From contig JAPLLG010000003.1 of NCBI GenBank assembly GCA_026387665.1, positions 248,001 to 312,000 on the forward strand: a stretch of DNA of 64,000 bases, given 5' to 3'. This DNA is from Nitrospirota bacterium (GTDB taxonomy: Bacteria > Nitrospirota > Nitrospiria > Nitrospirales > Nitrospiraceae). Positions 55,275 through 62,074 of the stretch are shown piece after piece. A program made the position numbers and the translations under genes. The notes beneath the pieces are model-generated. The model ran no database searches. It was not told where the DNA came from and was given only the letters and a program-made list of their open reading frames with translations. Every line of letters starts with the position of its first letter. Position 1 is the stretch's first letter.

Positions 55275-55746
55275 GACCGAACGGCAAGGGAGGCGCTGGC
55301 AAACCCGTCGGTTCGGGATCCGGCTCTTTAGGCGTAATACCATCGGCGGGAAGCGACGCGGCATTGACCTTCTTCAACGAGAGATTGGCATGCCAAATGA
55401 ATTCCCGCTCGAACCATTGCCCAGTGACCCCTTGGTCTCGCAACTGGACCCGCACCTCGTATAGATCCCCCTCCACCGGCTTTACCCGCCATTCACCCAG
55501 CCGGGCGACCCGGTTACGTTCGCTCATCGAGCGCACATGCTCCGTCATGGCCTGAAGAATCGTAGGATAGCCCTGCGCCCGGTGGGTTTGCACCAGCGCG
55601 AGGGCCTCAGCACCCCGGGGATCGGTGATGGGATTGAGCGCCGGAGGCTTCAACCAAATATAGTAGGCAGCGCCCAGCGCGAGCAGGGCCACGACCACAT
55701 AATGAATGACTTTCACGACCGAAAACGAGAAACGATTCTCTGACAT
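55264..55746 (-). CDS. Single-pass membrane protein, unknown
   Basis: About 160 residues from the ATG at 55746 (AGGATGG upstream); ATG at 55752 is an alternative and the open frame reaches 55836. One N-terminal helix (VIHYVVVALLALGAAYYIW) is followed by a periplasmic alpha/beta domain with VRVQLRDQGVTGQWFEREFIW and a Pro-rich tail. I do not recognise the family. It is convergent with the Rieske gene. Confidence 0.7.
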   Translation of the reverse strand: MSENRFSFSVVKVIHYVVVALLALGAAYYIWLKPPALNPITDPRGAEALALVQTHRAQGYPTILQAMTEHVRSMSERNRVARLGEWRVKPVEGDLYEVRVQLRDQGVTGQWFEREFIWHANLSLKKVNAASLPADGITPKEPDPEPTGLPAPPLPFGPKY

Positions 55747-55931
55747 AGCCATCCTGTGAACAAGGTTCGTAAAAAAAGACGCGCTGCATCTTAGGAAGAG
55801 CGGCGGCACGATGTCAAACAGCGCGCATCTCCTCAAATCACCGCCCGGCCTGTGCTTGTGCGGGTGAAAGTGGTTATGCTACAAATATTGCTCCAGTCGA
55901 CAGACATGTACCCTTGGGCGGTGAAGCACCC

Positions 55932-56378
55932 ATGAAATTCTTTCTTTACGGGGACCATCTCAACCCCACACAACTAAAACGTCGCGCGCCGGAACATCAG
56001 TTCCTCCTGCTGGCCACCCTCCCAGAACACACGATCAAGTTCTGCCGCTGGTCCGCGCAATGGCGCTGCGGCCTCGCCAGCGTGGCCCCCTCACCAGGGG
56101 AACAGGTCTGGGGCGCGGTCTTCGAAGTCACCGACGAAGACCTCAAGCTGATGGACCAATTCGAAGAGGACGTCCCCCAAAGCGCATTTCGCCAGGTCCA
56201 AGTCACCGTGCTAACGGAAGCCGGGGAGAAGATGCTCGTCACCACCTATGCCGCCACCCCGATCGGCAAGTTCAAACCCAAAGCCCATTATCTCGATTGG
56301 GTGATGAAGGGCGTCAAGCATTGGAAGCTGCCGACAGAGGCTCTCGATATGTGGAAGTCGTTCGTTCCAGCGCAATAA
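55932..56378 (+). CDS. Gamma-glutamylcyclotransferase-like (AIG2-type) protein
   Basis: A 148-residue protein with FFLYGDHLNPTQLKRRAP at the N-terminus, where the family has YGSNL-type binding loops. VWGAVFEVTDEDLKLMDQFE contains the conserved acidic region. The ATG at 55932 is favoured over an upstream TTG. The loop YGDHL departs from the common YGSNL, so the substrate may differ from gamma-glutamyl amines. Confidence 0.78.
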   Translation: MKFFLYGDHLNPTQLKRRAPEHQFLLLATLPEHTIKFCRWSAQWRCGLASVAPSPGEQVWGAVFEVTDEDLKLMDQFEEDVPQSAFRQVQVTVLTEAGEKMLVTTYAATPIGKFKPKAHYLDWVMKGVKHWKLPTEALDMWKSFVPAQ

Positions 56379-56381
56379 ACC

Positions 56382-56492
56382 AAGAGCCTATGGCCGATAG
56401 CATATAGCTGATGGCGGGACCGGAATAGGCACTGACTGATGGTGCAGACTCAGATCCGATCTCATACGATAAGCTATAAGCCATTCGCTCTT
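56382..56492. repeat. Imperfect palindrome of GCTATA-type words
   Basis: About 110 bp between two co-directional genes. The left part AAGAGCCTATGGCCGATAGC and the right part CGATAAGCTATAAGCC with GCTCTT are imperfectly complementary. It resembles neither the 120-bp elements nor the TTACG repeat. Possibly a third class of intergenic palindrome. Confidence 0.5.
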
Positions 56493-56508
56493 TTAACCAG
56501 GAGAATCC

Positions 56509-56835
56509 ATGCCAAAGCCGAAATATCACATCGTCGTCTGCACCAATTCCCGTCCTCCGGGACACCCCAAGCCATCCTGCGGCAGCGCCGGATCGGCCTC
56601 CCTCCTCATGGCTTTCAACATGGGCCTCATGCAGAAGGGTGTGACTCCTGGCGACGTCATCGTCAGCGGCTCCTCCTGCCTCGGCCCCTGTGAGCAGGGC
56701 CCGACCGTCGTCGTCTATCCTGACGCTACCTGGTACTCCAAGGTGACGGAAGCAGACGTCGCGACCATCATCGATGAACATATCAAGGGCGGAAAACCGG
56801 CCGCCACGCTGAACCCTGATTCAGTCTGGAAGTAA
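56509..56835 (+). CDS. Thioredoxin-fold [2Fe-2S] ferredoxin-like protein
   Basis: A 108-residue protein of the Shethna-type/thioredoxin-like ferredoxin family. Cluster-ligand cysteines lie in VVCTNSRPPGHPKPSCGSAG and SGSSCLGPCEQGPTVVVYPD. Length and motif order match stand-alone members. It follows AGGAG and precedes moaB by 17 nt, so the two may be expressed together. Its electron partner is unknown. Confidence 0.88.
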   Translation: MPKPKYHIVVCTNSRPPGHPKPSCGSAGSASLLMAFNMGLMQKGVTPGDVIVSGSSCLGPCEQGPTVVVYPDATWYSKVTEADVATIIDEHIKGGKPAATLNPDSVWK

Positions 56836-56852
56836 GGACTCCCTCCTGAACC

Positions 56853-57365
56853 ATGGCCAGCGCCACACACCAAGAGCACAAATCCCATGCACCCAAATCC
56901 ATTGGGTGCATGGTCATTACCTGCAGCGATACCAGAACCCCCGACACCGATACCAGCGGACAGGCCATCCACAAACTGCTCCGGCAGTTCGGGCATGAAG
57001 TCGTGGTCTACCATTTAGTAAAGGATGAGCCGGCCCAAATCACGGACCGGATCAAAGAAGGCCTCACAAACGATGCCGTCCAGGCCATCATCATCAATGG
57101 CGGCACCGGCATTTCGAAGAGGGACTCAACCTTCGAAGCGGTCGATGCAATGTTGGAAAAACGGCTGGTGGGATTCGGCGAAATCTTCCGCTACCTAACC
57201 TATATGGACATCGGCTCCCCGGCCATCATGAGCCGCGCCACAGCCGGCATCATCAAGGGCCGCATCCTGTTCTCCACCCCCGGCTCCGAAAACGCCGTCC
57301 GGATGGCGATGGAAAAACTCATCCTTCCAGAGCTCGGCCACCTCGTCAAAGAACTCAGCAAATAG
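56853..57365 (+). CDS. moaB: Molybdenum cofactor biosynthesis protein MoaB/MogA-type
   Basis: A 170-residue molybdopterin adenylyltransferase-fold protein. It shows VITCSDTRTPDTDTSG, the INGGTGISKRDSTFEAV loop, FGEIFRYLTYMDIGSPA and the STPGSENAVRMAM segment. MogA-like proteins adenylylate molybdopterin before metal insertion. No other moa/moe gene is nearby. Confidence 0.92.
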   Translation: MASATHQEHKSHAPKSIGCMVITCSDTRTPDTDTSGQAIHKLLRQFGHEVVVYHLVKDEPAQITDRIKEGLTNDAVQAIIINGGTGISKRDSTFEAVDAMLEKRLVGFGEIFRYLTYMDIGSPAIMSRATAGIIKGRILFSTPGSENAVRMAMEKLILPELGHLVKELSK

Positions 57366-57369
57366 AATA

Positions 57370-57433
57370 GTGCTGAGTGCTGCGACGTGAGTGCTGAGAT
57401 GGATTCAGCGACTCAGGACTCAGCACCCAGCAC
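57370..57433. repeat. Palindrome of GTGCTGA-type words between convergent genes
   Basis: GTGCTGAGTGCTG (57370-57382) pairs with CAGCACCCAGCAC (57421-57433), 12 of 13 bases; an inner GTGCTGAG/CTCAG arm continues the stem. It starts 5 nt after the moaB stop and ends 5 nt before the stop of the CBS gene, so it may act as a bidirectional terminator. Confidence 0.7.
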
Positions 57434-57438
57434 TTTCC

Positions 57439-57873
57439 TCAGTCCTGCCCGATCTTTGGTTCCGAGTACTTCACCTCCGGTGAAATTTCGGACTGCGCAT
57501 AGCGCTTATAAAACATCATCACATCCCGCACCGACACGACTCCCACGATCTCCCCGGCTTTGGTCACAGCGAGATGGCGCACACCCAGGTCGCCCATCAT
57601 GTCCTGCGCATCGTTCACCGACTCACTCCCTTCGATCGTGCAAATGGGGGTCGTCATAACCATCTCGACGGTCATCTTGCCGAGCGGCTTGTTGGACGAA
57701 ACAGCGCGGCGGACAATATCCGTATCGGTGAGGATCCCGACCAGCTTCTTCCCCTTCTTCACAAACAGCGAGCCGACCCGCGCAGCCTTCATTTTCTTCG
57801 CCGCGCTCACAATCGACACACCAGGGCCCACGGTCTTGGGGTGCTTGCTCATGATCTTTGCCACGGTGGACAT
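57439..57873 (-). CDS. CBS-domain-pair protein, second paralogue
   Basis: A 144-residue protein with two CBS motifs, [19 protein letters not shown] and RHLAVTKAGEIVGVVSVRD, closely resembling the protein at 31237-31629, plus a C-terminal tail. It probably binds adenine nucleotides. It has no operon partner; the upstream 270 bases carry palindromic copy 5. Confidence 0.87.
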   Translation of the reverse strand: MSTVAKIMSKHPKTVGPGVSIVSAAKKMKAARVGSLFVKKGKKLVGILTDTDIVRRAVSSNKPLGKMTVEMVMTTPICTIEGSESVNDAQDMMGDLGVRHLAVTKAGEIVGVVSVRDVMMFYKRYAQSEISPEVKYSEPKIGQD

Positions 57874-57938
57874 CGCTGACTCCTTTCGGTTACAGATAGG
57901 CTCTCAGGAAAGAGCACCACTCCTACGACTTTCCCTAC

Positions 57939-58146
57939 GGATGGTCAAAACGGTCTTCCGGCAAGGCCGCAGGCGAATCAAAACCTGAGGAGGTACCGAC
58001 CGCACTTCGTGTGGGCCGTTCGCCTGTACAATGGTTCTTGGCGAACGGAAAAACCCCTCCAGTACTTCCGACCTCCGACAATCTCAATCGGTACGTTGAG
58101 GATTTTGATGAGCCGAGAACGCAGCCGGAAGCCGTTTTCAACGTCC
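57939..58146. repeat. Palindromic element, copy 5 (expanded core)
   Basis: Outer arms AAAACGGTCTTCCGGC/GCCGGAAGCCGTTTT, CAAGGCCGCAG, inner arms GAATCAAAACCT/AGGATTTTGAT and GCCGAGAACG are all present. The central arms GTACCGA (57993-57999) and TCGGTAC are separated by 88 nt instead of 4. The extra sequence has its own hairpin, CCGTTCGCC...GGCGAACGG. The element ends 1 nt from the alcohol dehydrogenase stop. Confidence 0.9.
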
Positions 58147-58147
58147 G

Positions 58148-59176
58148 TCAAACAGTAAGCACGATCTTGCCAAAGAACTTCCGGCTCAGCATATACAGCT
58201 GCGCCGCGCGAGCCTCCTGAAGCGGAAAGGTGCGGTCGATCACCGATATCAAGCGCTTCTGGCCCATGAGCTCCGCCGCCTTCACGAGTTCTGCACGAGT
58301 GCCCATGTAGGAACCCTTGATCGTCAGCTGGCGGGCAAAGACATAGCGCAGGTTGAGCTGCACGTCTCCCCCGCTCGTCGCGCCACAGGTCACCAACCGC
58401 CCGCCCTTCGCGAGCGATTCCAGACAGCTATCCCACACCACCGGGCCGATATGCTCGATCACGACATCGACGCCGCGCCCTTCGGTCAGCAGCTTCACGC
58501 GCTCCGCAACCTTCTCCGTCGCATGGTTGATCACCGCATCCGCGCCAAGAATCACCGCTTTGGGAATCTTGTCATCGGACCCGACGGTCGTGATGACCCT
58601 CGCTCCAGCCAGCTTAGCCATTTGAATCGCCATGCTTCCGACTCCGCTACCGCCGCCCATGATGAGCACCGTTTCACCATGCTGCAGCCCGGCCTTGGCA
58701 AACAGCATGTGCGACGCGGTCACCGACACGAGCGGAAAGGCCGCCGCCTGCTCGAACGACAGGTTCTCGGGAATCGGCAGCACATTGCGAACGGGAACTT
58801 TGACATACTCGGCGTAGCCTCCATGGACTATGGCGCCAAGCAGTCCATAGGAGCGGCAGAAGTTGTCTCGCCCGGCGAGACAGGCCTCGCAGCGCCAACA
58901 ACTGATCCCTGGCGAAATAAAGACCCGCTGCCCGACCAAGACCCCCTCCACGTGAGGACCGACTTGCTCCACGATCCCTGCCACATCCGACCCGGATACA
59001 TGAGGCAGCGGCATGGGATAGGCCGGATTCCCTTCCCTGACCCAGATGTCCAGGTGATTCAACGCACAGGCCTTCACCCGAACTAGCACATCCTCCGGAC
59101 CGAGAGTCGGCGTCGGAAAATCCTCATAGGAAAGTTTATCCGGTCCACCATGCGCACGAAAGATTACAGCTTTCAT
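58148..59176 (-). CDS. Zinc-dependent alcohol dehydrogenase / quinone oxidoreductase family
   Basis: A 342-residue medium-chain dehydrogenase/reductase. The catalytic zinc region is GSDVAGIVEQVG with neighbouring residues, the structural zinc loop is CWRCEACLAGRDNFC, and the cofactor loop is VLIMGGGSGVGSMAIQMAKLAG. The GxGxxG form and CARR-free sequence fit NADPH or NADH use equally. It stands alone between palindromic copies 5 and 6. The substrate is unknown. Confidence 0.88.
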   Translation of the reverse strand: MKAVIFRAHGGPDKLSYEDFPTPTLGPEDVLVRVKACALNHLDIWVREGNPAYPMPLPHVSGSDVAGIVEQVGPHVEGVLVGQRVFISPGISCWRCEACLAGRDNFCRSYGLLGAIVHGGYAEYVKVPVRNVLPIPENLSFEQAAAFPLVSVTASHMLFAKAGLQHGETVLIMGGGSGVGSMAIQMAKLAGARVITTVGSDDKIPKAVILGADAVINHATEKVAERVKLLTEGRGVDVVIEHIGPVVWDSCLESLAKGGRLVTCGATSGGDVQLNLRYVFARQLTIKGSYMGTRAELVKAAELMGQKRLISVIDRTFPLQEARAAQLYMLSRKFFGKIVLTV

Positions 59177-59265
59177 AGGGCTCCTTGGTTCAAGCGGTCA
59201 GCCAACTATTGTTCGTCGAACGGCGTGTCACCTAACTGGTTTCCGAAAGCCCAGTTCTCACACCT

Positions 59266-59392
59266 GCAGGATGATCAAAACGCCATATAACAAGGCCGCA
59301 GGGAACATGGTGACTGAGGCGTACCCTTTGGGGTACGTCGCAGGGAGACATGTGACCGAGAACGCCGTTAGATGGCGTTTTCATCATCCTGC
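59266..59392. repeat. Palindromic element, copy 6
   Basis: A 127-bp element: ends GCAGGATGAT/ATCATCCTGC; arms AAAACGCCATATAAC and GTTAGATGGCGTTTT; CAAGGCCGCAG; the central hairpin CGTACCC-TTTG-GGGTACG (59320-59337); CGAGAACG. The inner flanks GCAGGGAACATG and GCAGGGAGACATG are direct repeats. Two bases separate it from the PhzF-family stop codon. Confidence 0.93.
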
Positions 59393-59394
59393 GG

Positions 59395-60324
59395 TTAAAA
59401 GGCCAATGTGCCCTTGACCACCATCACACATTGCCCCCCCACCTTCACCGTCTGGATCGCGTCGTCCTCCGATTCCACTTGGACCAGGATGCGGGACGGA
59501 CGAGCGATCTCATAGCCCTGCTCGACGATGAGTTCCGTCATCGGCCCCACTTCCACCAGCCCATTATGGACCAAATAAGCGCCCATCGCTCCGCTGGCGC
59601 TCCCTGTGGCAGGATCTTCCAGGATGCCGATCGAAGGCGCAAACATTCTCGTATGCACTGTCGCATGGTCCTCCACCGTTACGCTCGTAAAGACCATAAT
59701 GCCGTTGGCGCCGACCCGCCCACAGACCTCGATAATCGCCGCAGCGTCCGGCACGATCGACCTCACGGCCGTGAGGGTCCGCACCGGCACAATCAAGACC
59801 GGTAGTCCGGTCGAGACCACCATCACCGGCCGATTCGTATCGGTGATCTGGTTTTTCGACAGGCCCAGAGCCTTTGCAATGTCGAACAGATCGTCCGAAT
59901 CCTCCACCGACCCGAGAAACAGCGGTTTCGGCTGGGTCATCACCACCCGGGTAATTAGCCCCTCTTGCGCATGGATCTCGACGGGAAAGAGGCCGATATT
60001 GCATTCCTGCATCACGCGAGTCACGCCATCGGTGATGGCAATCAGCCCGAGCTGGGCCAAGACGTAAAAGGTCCCCAGCACTGGATGACCGGCAAAGGGA
60101 ATCTCCTGTGTCGGGGTGAAAATTCTGAGGCGCACAACGGCCGCAGGGTCCGTCGGCGGCAACACGAAGACCGTCTCGGAGAGATTCATCTCCCGGGCGA
60201 TCTGCTGCAATTGATCATCGTCGAGACCCTGCGCTTCGGGGAAAACCGCAACCGGGTTCCCGCCGAACGGCAGCGAAGTAAAAACATCGGCTTGATAAAA
60301 TTTGAGCTGGTGTCGCTCAGGCAT
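59395..60324 (-). CDS. PhzF-family isomerase-like protein
   Basis: A 309-residue protein of the diaminopimelate-epimerase fold. It shows [19 protein letters not shown] at the start, the active-site Glu region [19 protein letters not shown] and the C-terminal [16 protein letters not shown]. Despite the name, most PhzF homologues have no role in phenazine synthesis, and no phz gene is nearby. The reaction is unknown. Confidence 0.9.
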   Translation of the reverse strand: MPERHQLKFYQADVFTSLPFGGNPVAVFPEAQGLDDDQLQQIAREMNLSETVFVLPPTDPAAVVRLRIFTPTQEIPFAGHPVLGTFYVLAQLGLIAITDGVTRVMQECNIGLFPVEIHAQEGLITRVVMTQPKPLFLGSVEDSDDLFDIAKALGLSKNQITDTNRPVMVVSTGLPVLIVPVRTLTAVRSIVPDAAAIIEVCGRVGANGIMVFTSVTVEDHATVHTRMFAPSIGILEDPATGSASGAMGAYLVHNGLVEVGPMTELIVEQGYEIARPSRILVQVESEDDAIQTVKVGGQCVMVVKGTLAF

Positions 60325-60383
60325 TCGGACCTCCTAGCAGGCTGAGGAGCAACGACTGTGACACACACTATAGAACATTTTTA

Positions 60384-60434
60384 CAGGATGCTCAAAAAGG
60401 TCGCCCGCAAGGCACAGACGATGCGAGCATCCTG
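60384..60434. repeat. Palindromic element, copy 7 (internally deleted)
   Basis: Only 51 bp: ends CAGGATGCTC/GAGCATCCTG, a left arm AAAAAGGTCGCCCG, then CAAGGC, and almost directly the right end. The GTACCC core is missing. It directly abuts the stop codon (TAG) of the radical SAM gene at 60435. Confidence 0.75.
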
Positions 60435-61673
60435 CTACGCAGGCTGCGGAAGCGCTTCAAACTCCTGCCTCATCGGACTCCGCAGATAATTCTCCACAAA
60501 GTTCTGGAGCGAGCCGTTCCGGTAGAGCAGCTCGTTGGCAAATCTCGTATCGATCTTGTGCAGGACCTTGACCGTCACGCCGGTCTTCTTCGCAAACTGC
60601 TCCAGCGTCACCCCCGTGATATCGCTATAGGGGCCGCGGCCCGACTGCATAATGCACTTGGGGATATGGATTATTTTCTGGTTGGTCAGCCTGCGGGCGA
60701 TGTCGTCGAAGGTCAAGAGGACCGTACAGTCCGAATCGCCACTCAGCAGCGCGTTCGGCACATAGAGGAACTTGGCGCGGTTCTTCCGGTACAGAGTCAG
60801 GACCTTGTGGACGCTCGCAGCCGTGACGACCGTATCCTTCTTTTCCAGCTCCAACGAATCAAAGCTGCTCACGATCCGTTTCCGGTTGAGAAAGGCCGTC
60901 GCATAGGATTCGGTATGGATCGTCTGGAGGTTCGGCAGCCCCGCCTCATAGATCCGCAGCGCTTCCCCCGGCAGATGCTTCCGCCCCTGCCGCATCAGAT
61001 TCGACGTCTCCTCTTTCAAACCTCGCACCGGCGTCAGGGTCCCCATCCAGAGCACGCAGTCCTTATTGATCGAGGAGATCAAGGCCGCATCCTTCGACAT
61101 CGTGTGTTCATCGAAGGCGTAAAAATTGGCCGACGAGACAGCCGGCCCATCCAAAACTTTCAGCACATGTTTGACCGAGGGGGCATGGGGCATCAACCTC
61201 TGGCGGTAGTCGCTCAGGGTAATGACCGACAGCTCGAAGTTGATCCGTCCAGGGAACTGCGCCACGAGCTGATGGATCTTCGGCACATGCACATATCCCA
61301 CGGTAAAGAACTGGATGCTCTTGTCCGTATAGGTGAGGAAGTCCTCGACCCACTCCATCGCCTTCGGATGGAGGAACAGATCGGTCCATTCCATATATTC
61401 GTTGCCGCCCAGACACCAAAACTGTTTCGGGTCCGTGGGCTTCTTGCTGATGTAGTCGAGGATGTATCTCCAATCCTCGTCGCTGGTTTTGGGAGGATCG
61501 AGCGTTTCGCGGTAGGAATGGTCCAGCTCGTAGCAGAACTCGCACTTCACCGGGCAATCGCGCCCCAGGCTGAGCGGAATCTTGCCCGCGTCCATTTCCT
61601 TGCGCAGGACCTCACGATAGTCTTTGTTCGTGAAGATGGGAACGGCTTGAAGGATGGGCAGTTGCGTCGGCAT
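60435..61673 (-). CDS. Radical SAM protein, unknown reaction
   Basis: A 412-residue protein with the [4Fe-4S] motif C40-PVK-C44-EF-C47 near the N-terminus, then a partial TIM barrel with FWCLGGNEYMEW and FELSVITLSDYRQRLMPHAP. A C-terminal domain has FLYVPNALLSGDSDCTVLLT, which recalls the C-terminal part of DUF512-type radical SAM proteins, though I am not sure. There is no B12-binding or SPASM domain. It is divergent from the small gene at 61713 (39 nt apart) and near a second radical SAM gene. Substrate unknown. Confidence 0.85.
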   Translation of the reverse strand: MPTQLPILQAVPIFTNKDYREVLRKEMDAGKIPLSLGRDCPVKCEFCYELDHSYRETLDPPKTSDEDWRYILDYISKKPTDPKQFWCLGGNEYMEWTDLFLHPKAMEWVEDFLTYTDKSIQFFTVGYVHVPKIHQLVAQFPGRINFELSVITLSDYRQRLMPHAPSVKHVLKVLDGPAVSSANFYAFDEHTMSKDAALISSINKDCVLWMGTLTPVRGLKEETSNLMRQGRKHLPGEALRIYEAGLPNLQTIHTESYATAFLNRKRIVSSFDSLELEKKDTVVTAASVHKVLTLYRKNRAKFLYVPNALLSGDSDCTVLLTFDDIARRLTNQKIIHIPKCIMQSGRGPYSDITGVTLEQFAKKTGVTVKVLHKIDTRFANELLYRNGSLQNFVENYLRSPMRQEFEALPQPA

Positions 61674-61712
61674 CGTTTGACAGATTTATATCACGTTTGT
61701 CAGACTTGCCCT

Positions 61713-61973
61713 ATGGCCGAGGTAACCCAAGAAGACGTGAACCACGCATTGGAGGTACTGGGACTGACCCTCCCCATCACCCCCGAAACCCTTGAGCAGA
61801 CCAGGCGAGCGCTGCTCCATACCTGGAACTCCGCCCGTTACGCAAATCTGACCAACAACCCCAAACAGTACATGCAGTCTTACAAGAAGGCCGAAGAGAT
61901 GACCACACTCATCGAAGCAGCTTACGCCCTACTCTCCGCCGTGCTAGTTCCGGATGATGAAAACGCCACCTAA
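61713..61973 (+). CDS. Small J-domain-like protein without HPD
   Basis: An 86-residue helical protein. The pattern ALEVLGLTLPITPETLEQTR...EEMTTLIEAAYALLSAV looks like helices I-III of a DnaJ J-domain, but the HPD tripeptide needed to activate DnaK is absent. The ATG at 61713 has weak context. It sits alone between two radical SAM genes, divergent from one and convergent with the other. The last seven codons and the stop lie inside palindromic copy 8, so the original C-terminus may have been changed. Confidence 0.65.
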   Translation: MAEVTQEDVNHALEVLGLTLPITPETLEQTRRALLHTWNSARYANLTNNPKQYMQSYKKAEEMTTLIEAAYALLSAVLVPDDENAT

Positions 61974-62074
61974 CTGCGTTCTCAGTCGTACGTCTCCCTG
62001 CGACGTACCCCAGAGGGTACGCCTCAGTCACCGTACTCCCTGCGGCCTTGTTACCTGGCGTTTTGATCATCCTG
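61952..62074. repeat. Palindromic element, copy 8
   Basis: A 123-bp element: end GGATGATGAAAACGCCACC inside the 3' end of the J-like gene, CGTTCTCAG, the central hairpin CGTACCC-CAGA-GGGTACG (62004-62021), TGCGGCCTTG, and arm TACCTGGCGTTTTGATCATC. It is closely related to copy 6 by eye. Its right end directly abuts the TAG of the downstream radical SAM gene. Confidence 0.93.

Noticed and set aside
59395-60324. Phenazine biosynthesis locus
   Set aside because: Only a PhzF-fold protein is present; this family is widespread without phenazine genes.
60558-61712. Upstream extension of the small J-like gene
   Set aside because: It is antisense to the radical SAM gene; residues before 61713 look like a shadow frame.
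59266-62074. Palindromic elements as integron attC sites
   Set aside because: They follow stop codons and copy 6 has GTTAGAT, which fits GTTRRRY. However, other copies lack the R-box sequences, strands of the neighbouring genes vary, core genes such as glmM and ftsH carry them, and no integrase is seen.
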